Source: Methanohalophilus mahii DSM 5219 (GTDB lineage: Archaea; Halobacteriota; Methanosarcinia; Methanosarcinales; Methanosarcinaceae). Taken from it: a stretch of 64,000 nt of DNA. Position 1 is the stretch's first letter. Every line of letters starts with the position of its first letter. Below are positions 60,083-64,000 of this stretch, one piece after another. The notes under the pieces were generated by a model. The model ran no database searches and was not told the origin of the DNA. It worked only from the letters and a program-made list of their open reading frames with translations. The position numbers and the translations under genes are program-made. The stretch is from contig NC_014002.1 of the NCBI RefSeq assembly GCF_000025865.1, positions 372,001 through 436,000 of the forward strand. The letters run 5' to 3'.

Positions 60083-60091
60083 CTTTTTATA
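60083..60091 (+). promoter_or_regulatory. TATA box of the broken flavodoxin gene
   Basis: TTTTTATAA at about 60083-60091 predicts a start near 60112, just before ATG 60115, and GAGGAGTGGA gives a ribosome site. The gene therefore still has intact expression signals. Confidence 0.5.
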
Positions 60092-60114
60092 ATTAGGATT
60101 GAGGAGTGGAAAAG

Positions 60115-60543
60115 ATGCCCGAATTAGCAGTAGTATACCTGAGTACTCAGGGAAACACCAAAAAGATGGCTGAGGCCATAGCTGAAGGTGCCAGGACAAG
60201 ACACGTTGAAGTAAAGATGGACAGTTAATGGGACCCTGCAGAAGCCGCTTCTGCCGATGCGATTGCTGTAGGTTCTTCCACATTCGACTATGCTATGCAT
60301 CTGCCAATTTCAAAATTCATTGATAAAATGGTGCAAGCCGGAGTGGAGGGCAAAATAGGTGCTGCTCTTGGTTCTTATGGCTGGAGTGGGGAGGCCCCTG
60401 TCCATATAGCAAATAAACTACGTAAAGCAGGTATGGAAGTTATAGACCCTGTACTGAGAATCCAGTATGCTCCAAATGAAAAGGACCTTCTGGAATGCAA
60501 CAGGCTTGGCAAAGACCTGGCTGGTAAAATGAAGCAGAAATAA
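60115..60543 (+). pseudogene. Flavodoxin interrupted by one in-frame TAA
   Basis: A 142-codon flavodoxin frame starts MPELAVVYLSTQGNTKK with the FMN phosphate loop S-T-Q-G-N-T. Codon 38 is TAA (60226-60228), and the same frame continues with WDPAEAASADAIAVGSS and GAALGSYGWSG to the end, so a single base change (for example TAT or TAC to TAA) would restore it. The promoter and ribosome site are intact. The only ATG after the stop is far inside the domain (60295). It is either a recent pseudogene, a sequencing error or a case of UAA readthrough. Confidence 0.8.
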
Positions 60544-60728
60544 TTGAGAATAGATTTTAATCCGGGTAAGACAAGTTATGTTTTCCCCTTTCTTTTTATA
60601 TCCAATTACCTTTTAGTATCAATCTTATAATTTTGCCAAAATATGCTAAAAGGGAGTCACCTAGCCGAAACCTTAAAGTATGAGGGTGTGTATTTGAGTG
60701 GTTGCGCGATGACAAATCGTGTTCCAAT

Positions 60729-60802
60729 GGGCCCGTAGCTTAGCTTGGTGGAGCGCACGGCTGATAACCGTGAGGTCCTGCGTTCGAATCGCAGCGGGCC
60801 CA
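60729..60802 (+). tRNA. tRNA-Ile (GAT)
   Basis: Cloverleaf with acceptor GGGCCCG/CGGGCCC, D-arm TAGCTTAGCTTGGTGGAGC, anticodon arm ACGGCTGATAACCGT (anticodon GAT), T-arm CTGCGTTCGAATCGCAG, discriminator A and encoded CCA (60803-60805). The 185 bases before it hold a T-rich stretch (about 60585-60598) that may end the flavodoxin transcript, and no other gene that I can see. Confidence 0.96.
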
Positions 60803-60965
60803 CCATTATATCTGTTTTTGTAAAAAGTTTTCTTCTATTGAGTATCTTTTAGTGTCTGTACTTCCATAACTTTATATATGGAATGGATAATATAAATCTT
60901 AAGTACATATATGAAGATTATATACTCTGGTGAACGTCCCATTCAAATTATTTATCGGTGTTTCC

Positions 60966-61343
60966 ATGGAAGAAGATGAACTATTTTCAATGACTGAAAA
61001 TCAAAGAGAAATTGCAAAGTTGCTAAGAAGGCTGCACCTTTCAAAACCAATTGCAAGGACACTTGCCTGTCTTTCATGTGGTGAAGAGGTTTCCTCCCGG
61101 AAAATAGAATCAATGTCACAGTTAAGGCAACCTGAAGTGAGCATTGCTATGAATTTCCTCCTGAAGAAAAAGGGCTGGGTTGAATATGAGGAAATAAAAC
61201 GCAATGAAGGAAAGGGGAGGCCTATCAAAGTCTATAAACTTGTAGTACCCATGGATTCCATTATTGAAAGTATAGAACATGAAATTCTTTCAGAGAACCA
61301 GATTCTGCTGGAAAATATAAATCGCCTTAAAGAATTCTCCTGA
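60966..61343 (+). CDS. Winged-helix transcriptional regulator upstream of hdrA
   Basis: The 125-residue protein has a TrmB/MarR-like winged helix (about 22-85: IARTLACLSCGEEVSSRKIE, then QPEVSIAMNFLLKKKGWVEY, then the wing with GKGRPIKVYKL) followed by a helical tail (ILSENQILLENINRLKEF). It is the only regulator near hdrA and may control it. The GTG at 60930 gives 12 extra residues; the ATG at 60966 is preferred because family homology begins there and GGTG lies upstream. Confidence 0.75.
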   Translation: MEEDELFSMTENQREIAKLLRRLHLSKPIARTLACLSCGEEVSSRKIESMSQLRQPEVSIAMNFLLKKKGWVEYEEIKRNEGKGRPIKVYKLVVPMDSIIESIEHEILSENQILLENINRLKEFS

Positions 61344-61437
61344 TTGGCATTTCTTTTTTCATCTGATTCTTTATGAGTTTCCCTTTTTTGAAATACATAT
61401 GAGATATCCGTCTCATCCTTTTGCCCTATTGGGGAGT

Positions 61438-61476
61438 GGTACATCATTATTGTCTGTTTCAGGCAATATATGTACC
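61438..61476. promoter_or_regulatory. Nested inverted repeat upstream of the hdrA promoter
   Basis: Outer arms GGTACAT (61438-61444) and ATGTACC (61470-61476) enclose an inner hairpin ATTGTCTG/CAGGCAAT with a TTT loop (61449-61467, one G-T pair). It lies 12 bases before the TATA box of hdrA (61489-61498). It may be an activator site or a terminator for the regulator gene upstream, though no T run follows. Confidence 0.5.
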
Positions 61477-61488
61477 CTTTCGGGCTAA

Positions 61489-61498
61489 TTTTATATAT
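61489..61498 (+). promoter_or_regulatory. TATA box of hdrA, predicting a leaderless mRNA
   Basis: TTTTATATAT is centred 27 bases before the hdrA ATG at 61521, and no ribosome site lies between. Confidence 0.55.
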
Positions 61499-61520
61499 TG
61501 CTTTCTGAAGACCTCTTTTA

Positions 61521-63818
61521 ATGAATGATTCGAAAAAACCCTCAGGTATTTTTATTTGCCATTGTGGGGGCAATATTTCAGACAATATTGATATTAAAAA
61601 GCTCAAGGATTCCTTTCCGGATTGTAAAGTATTTGATTATGAGTACCTGTGCTCCAATCGGGGTCAACAATACCTTAAGGACGAGATTGAAAATAGCGGT
61701 CTTGAAAGGGTAGTTGTGGGGGCATGTACGCCCGCCAAGCATGAAAACCTTTTCAAAAAATGTGCTTCCCAATGCGGAATAAATCAGGAATTTCTCAGAG
61801 TTGTCAACTTAAGGGAACAATGCTCCTGGGTGCATACCGATTCCGACAGGGCCACCCACAAAGCGTTTTCGATGCTCAATTCAAGCATGCTTCGCCTTTT
61901 TCGGGCACAGCCCGTTGAGCAGTACAGTTTGCCTATAAATCCTGATGCCCTGGTAATCGGTGGTGGGATTGCCGGTATTAATGCCGCCCTTAATCTTGCC
62001 AATAGTGGAGTGCACACTTATCTTGTGGAAAAAGAAACGACAATAGGTGGCAATGCCGCAAAGATTGGCAAGATATTTTCCCCGGAGAAACTGGTCGAGG
62101 AATGCGCCATGTGTTCTCTCAGTCCCCTGATGAATGAAGTTGCTTCTCATCCCAAAATAGAACTGCTAACTGATTGTGAGATCAGAAATATAGATTCAAT
62201 TACCGGTAACTTTCAGGTAAGTATTACTCAGAATCCCCGGTATGTAACCGATAAATGTGTCTGTTGTGGTAAGTGTGCTGCAGTATGTCCTGTAGTTACA
62301 GAAAATGAATTCAACTGTGGTTCAAAGGACAAAAAAGCCGTATCAATAAAATTTGCCCAGGCAGTACCCCAGATATATTCCATCAATCCTGAACATTGCA
62401 TAGAACTTAAGGGTGGCAGGTGTGGCAAGTGCAGGGAGGTTTGCAATGTAGATGCTATTGATTTCTCCCAACAGGACAAACATATCGAAATACAGGTGGG
62501 AGCCATTATTGCTGCGACCGGTTTTGGTGAATATGATCCTTCCTCCAAACCCCAATATGGTTACGGTCGCTTTCCCAACGTTCTAACCCAGATGGAACTT
62601 GCCCGGATACTTGGTGTAAATGGCCCTACTCAGGGTAAATTACTGCGCCCCTCTGATGCAAAAAGGCCGAAAAACGTTGTTATGATCCAGTGTGTGGGTT
62701 CCAGGGATGAGAAATCTTCGGGAAACCGTTACTGTTCCCGCTACTGTTGCATGGCAGCTCTTAAACATGCCAGTCTTATAAAGAAAAAATATCCGGATGT
62801 GAATGTCACCATCTGTTACATTGATATGCGTGCCTTTGGCCTGTATGAACACTACTACCGTGCCGTACAGGAAATGGCTGTCCAATTCGTGCGTGGTAGG
62901 CCTGCCGAGATTGCAGAACGAGATAATTCCGAGCTTGTGGTGAAGGTCGAGGATACCCTGAACCAGCAACTTATGGAATTGCCGGCTGATATGGTGGTAC
63001 TCTCTGCTGCCATGGAGCCATCAGAAGGTACACAGCAGATTGCCCGGATAATGGATACCAATCTAAGTGAAGACGGTTTCATCAAGGAACGACATTCCAA
63101 GCTCAGGCCGGTCGACACTTCAAAGGAAGGCATATTTGTCTGTGGCAGTGCCCAGTCCCCCAAGGACATAACAGACTCAATAGCCCAAGCCGGGCTTGCT
63201 GCCTCCCGCGCTCATGCTTTCCTGGCGGCAGGTGAGATATATCTGGATCCGCATATTGCAGTTGCAGACCCTGATGTGTGCACTTTATGCGGCAAGTGTG
63301 TAACATGTCCCTTTGGGGCCATTTCCATAGAGGATAAGGTAAAAATCGATCCGCTCGTGTGTAATGGATGTGGCTATTGCACCTCCCTCTGTGATGAAGA
63401 TGCGATCCATATCAGGGGCTACAGCAGGGAAGAACTGGTAGCCGAGATAGAAGGTCTGGCTCAAGCAGGGGATACCATTGTCTTTGCCAGCTGCAACATC
63501 GCATATTCAACCATTGATAATATAGGAAGTAGTGCGCAGGATTATCCTGCTTCTACAAAGATCATAAGGGTGCCGACAACTACCATTGTGACAGCGGAAA
63601 TGCTTGATATGGCATTCAATAGGGGTGTTTTTCATGTTGTTTTTGTGGAAGAACCACCGGATAACCAGATTGGTGAAATAATCTATCCACTGGCTGAGGC
63701 ACGGTTTTTTGAATTAAAAGCAGAATATGGTGATCGATTGCATCTCAAGAAGGCTTATATTCCTCATGCAAAGGGACTCAGTGATATGTTCTCTTCCCTG
63801 GAAGAGGTGGAAGAATGA
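61521..63818 (+). CDS. hdrA: CoB-CoM heterodisulfide reductase subunit A
   Basis: HdrA is the FAD-bearing subunit of the soluble HdrABC complex, which reduces the CoM-CoB disulfide and can bifurcate electrons via ferredoxin or F420. The 765-residue protein starts with the family's GIFICHCGGNISD, has the FAD loop VIGGGIAGINAALNLA near 146-161, inner cluster motifs CCGKCAAVCP and CGKCREVC, and a two-cluster ferredoxin end. One of these has the spacing CTLCGKCVTCP (C-x2-C-x2-C-x2-C-P), one residue shorter than usual. The hdrC start codon overlaps its stop; order A-C is as in HdrA1C1B1 of Methanosarcina. Confidence 0.95.
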   Translation: MNDSKKPSGIFICHCGGNISDNIDIKKLKDSFPDCKVFDYEYLCSNRGQQYLKDEIENSGLERVVVGACTPAKHENLFKKCASQCGINQEFLRVVNLREQCSWVHTDSDRATHKAFSMLNSSMLRLFRAQPVEQYSLPINPDALVIGGGIAGINAALNLANSGVHTYLVEKETTIGGNAAKIGKIFSPEKLVEECAMCSLSPLMNEVASHPKIELLTDCEIRNIDSITGNFQVSITQNPRYVTDKCVCCGKCAAVCPVVTENEFNCGSKDKKAVSIKFAQAVPQIYSINPEHCIELKGGRCGKCREVCNVDAIDFSQQDKHIEIQVGAIIAATGFGEYDPSSKPQYGYGRFPNVLTQMELARILGVNGPTQGKLLRPSDAKRPKNVVMIQCVGSRDEKSSGNRYCSRYCCMAALKHASLIKKKYPDVNVTICYIDMRAFGLYEHYYRAVQEMAVQFVRGRPAEIAERDNSELVVKVEDTLNQQLMELPADMVVLSAAMEPSEGTQQIARIMDTNLSEDGFIKERHSKLRPVDTSKEGIFVCGSAQSPKDITDSIAQAGLAASRAHAFLAAGEIYLDPHIAVADPDVCTLCGKCVTCPFGAISIEDKVKIDPLVCNGCGYCTSLCDEDAIHIRGYSREELVAEIEGLAQAGDTIVFASCNIAYSTIDNIGSSAQDYPASTKIIRVPTTTIVTAEMLDMAFNRGVFHVVFVEEPPDNQIGEIIYPLAEARFFELKAEYGDRLHLKKAYIPHAKGLSDMFSSLEEVEE

Positions 63819-64000
63819 ATGAAAATCATGACACTCCGGAATGTGGATCTCTTGTAGAAACCGTCAAGAAAAGCCTCCGGACCTCGGATTCTATCGGTAT
63901 CGAGCGCTGTATGCAGTGTGGTGCCTGTACTTCTTCGTGCCCGGCGGCACGATACAGTGATTACAATCCCCGCAATGTAATGAAAAGGGTCAAAGAGAAC
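63815..64000 (+). CDS. hdrC: CoB-CoM heterodisulfide reductase subunit C, start only
   Basis: The first 62 codons are present, cut by the window edge. The ATG overlaps the hdrA stop (ATGA). The reading frame contains the first cluster ligands CMQCGACTSSCP, as in HdrC, which shuttles electrons between HdrA and HdrB through two [4Fe-4S] clusters. HdrB probably follows outside the window. Confidence 0.92.
   Translation, partial: MNENHDTPECGSLVETVKKSLRTSDSIGIERCMQCGACTSSCPAARYSDYNPRNVMKRVKEN

Noticed and set aside
60226-60228. Reading the flavodoxin TAA as pyrrolysine
   Set aside because: Pyrrolysine is encoded by UAG, not UAA; there is no basis for this decoding.
60295-60543. A separate short gene beginning at ATG 60295
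   Set aside because: It starts in the middle of the flavodoxin fold with no ribosome site; the frame and homology run back through the TAA to 60115.
60640-60728. Box C/D-like RNA before tRNA-Ile
   Set aside because: GATGAC resembles a C box but no matching D box and no convincing fold is seen.

Overview
The window is a stretch of a methanogenic archaeon's chromosome, almost certainly a methylotrophic member of the Methanosarcinaceae. It has archaeal information-processing genes (PCNA, PriL, RfcL, TFS, Lsm, ribosomal protein L37e, archaeal-type AlaRS), methanogen genes (hdrA-hdrC, an mtxX-mtxA-mtxH cluster, F420H2-oxidase-type FprA, SepCysS) and archaeosortase A. It also carries bacterial-type GroES/GroEL and ClpB, which Methanosarcinaceae are known to hold. 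A BCCT betaine-type transporter points to a marine or halophilic genus (Methanohalophilus, Methanococcoides or Methanolobus are guesses, not shown). None of the 62 genes whose ends are visible stops with TAG, as expected if UAG is read as pyrrolysine. Gene density is high, many genes overlap by a few bases, and TATA boxes often sit about 25 bases before the start codon, implying leaderless or short-leader mRNAs. No CRISPR array, insertion sequence or prophage was seen.

Layout. 0-7 kb: DinB tail, a DUF151 nuclease-family protein, an M23-like protein overlapping a fused 5-oxoprolinase/hydantoinase, a PAP2 phosphatase with an in-frame amber codon, purF, rpl37e and lsm. 7-18 kb: thiDN, MscS channel, MarC, UspA, valS, a response regulator and alaS. 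18-24 kb: BCCT transporter with a coupled acidic protein, surE, coiled-coil protein, moaA. 24-29 kb: CbiA/CfbB amidotransferase, then an iscS-iscU-moeB-larE sulfur-trafficking operon on the minus strand. 29-34 kb: a four-cysteine HTH regulator, tRNA-Cys, SepCysS, MetY and MetX. 34-39 kb: nudix-TFS-PCNA-PriL on the minus strand and artA-psd-pssA on the plus strand. 39-48 kb: clpB, groEL, groES with a divergent HTH regulator, an ABC ATPase, a disulfide oxidoreductase and rfcL. 48-58 kb: mtxX-mtxA-mtxH, ilvD, a radical SAM protein, an FKBP lipoprotein, a sugar nucleotidyltransferase and photolyase. 58-64 kb: fprA with a coupled mini-protein, ferredoxin, tRNA-Ala, a flavodoxin gene broken by one stop codon, tRNA-Ile, an HTH regulator, hdrA and the start of hdrC.

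The most interesting system is at 25.9-33.9 kb. A 14-bp palindrome with consensus TTCACWATTGTGAA occurs four times, each copy overlapping a predicted transcription start: once before iscS, once before the four-cysteine HTH gene, and twice in tandem before the tRNA-Cys/SepCysS/MetY/MetX unit. This suggests one regulon joining Fe-S assembly, tRNA-dependent cysteine synthesis and homocysteine synthesis, controlled by a cysteine-rich, possibly Fe-S-sensing repressor. Other points are the amber codon in the PAP2 gene, the nonsense-interrupted flavodoxin, a bacterial-looking terminator behind groEL, and a large dyad upstream of the hdrA promoter.
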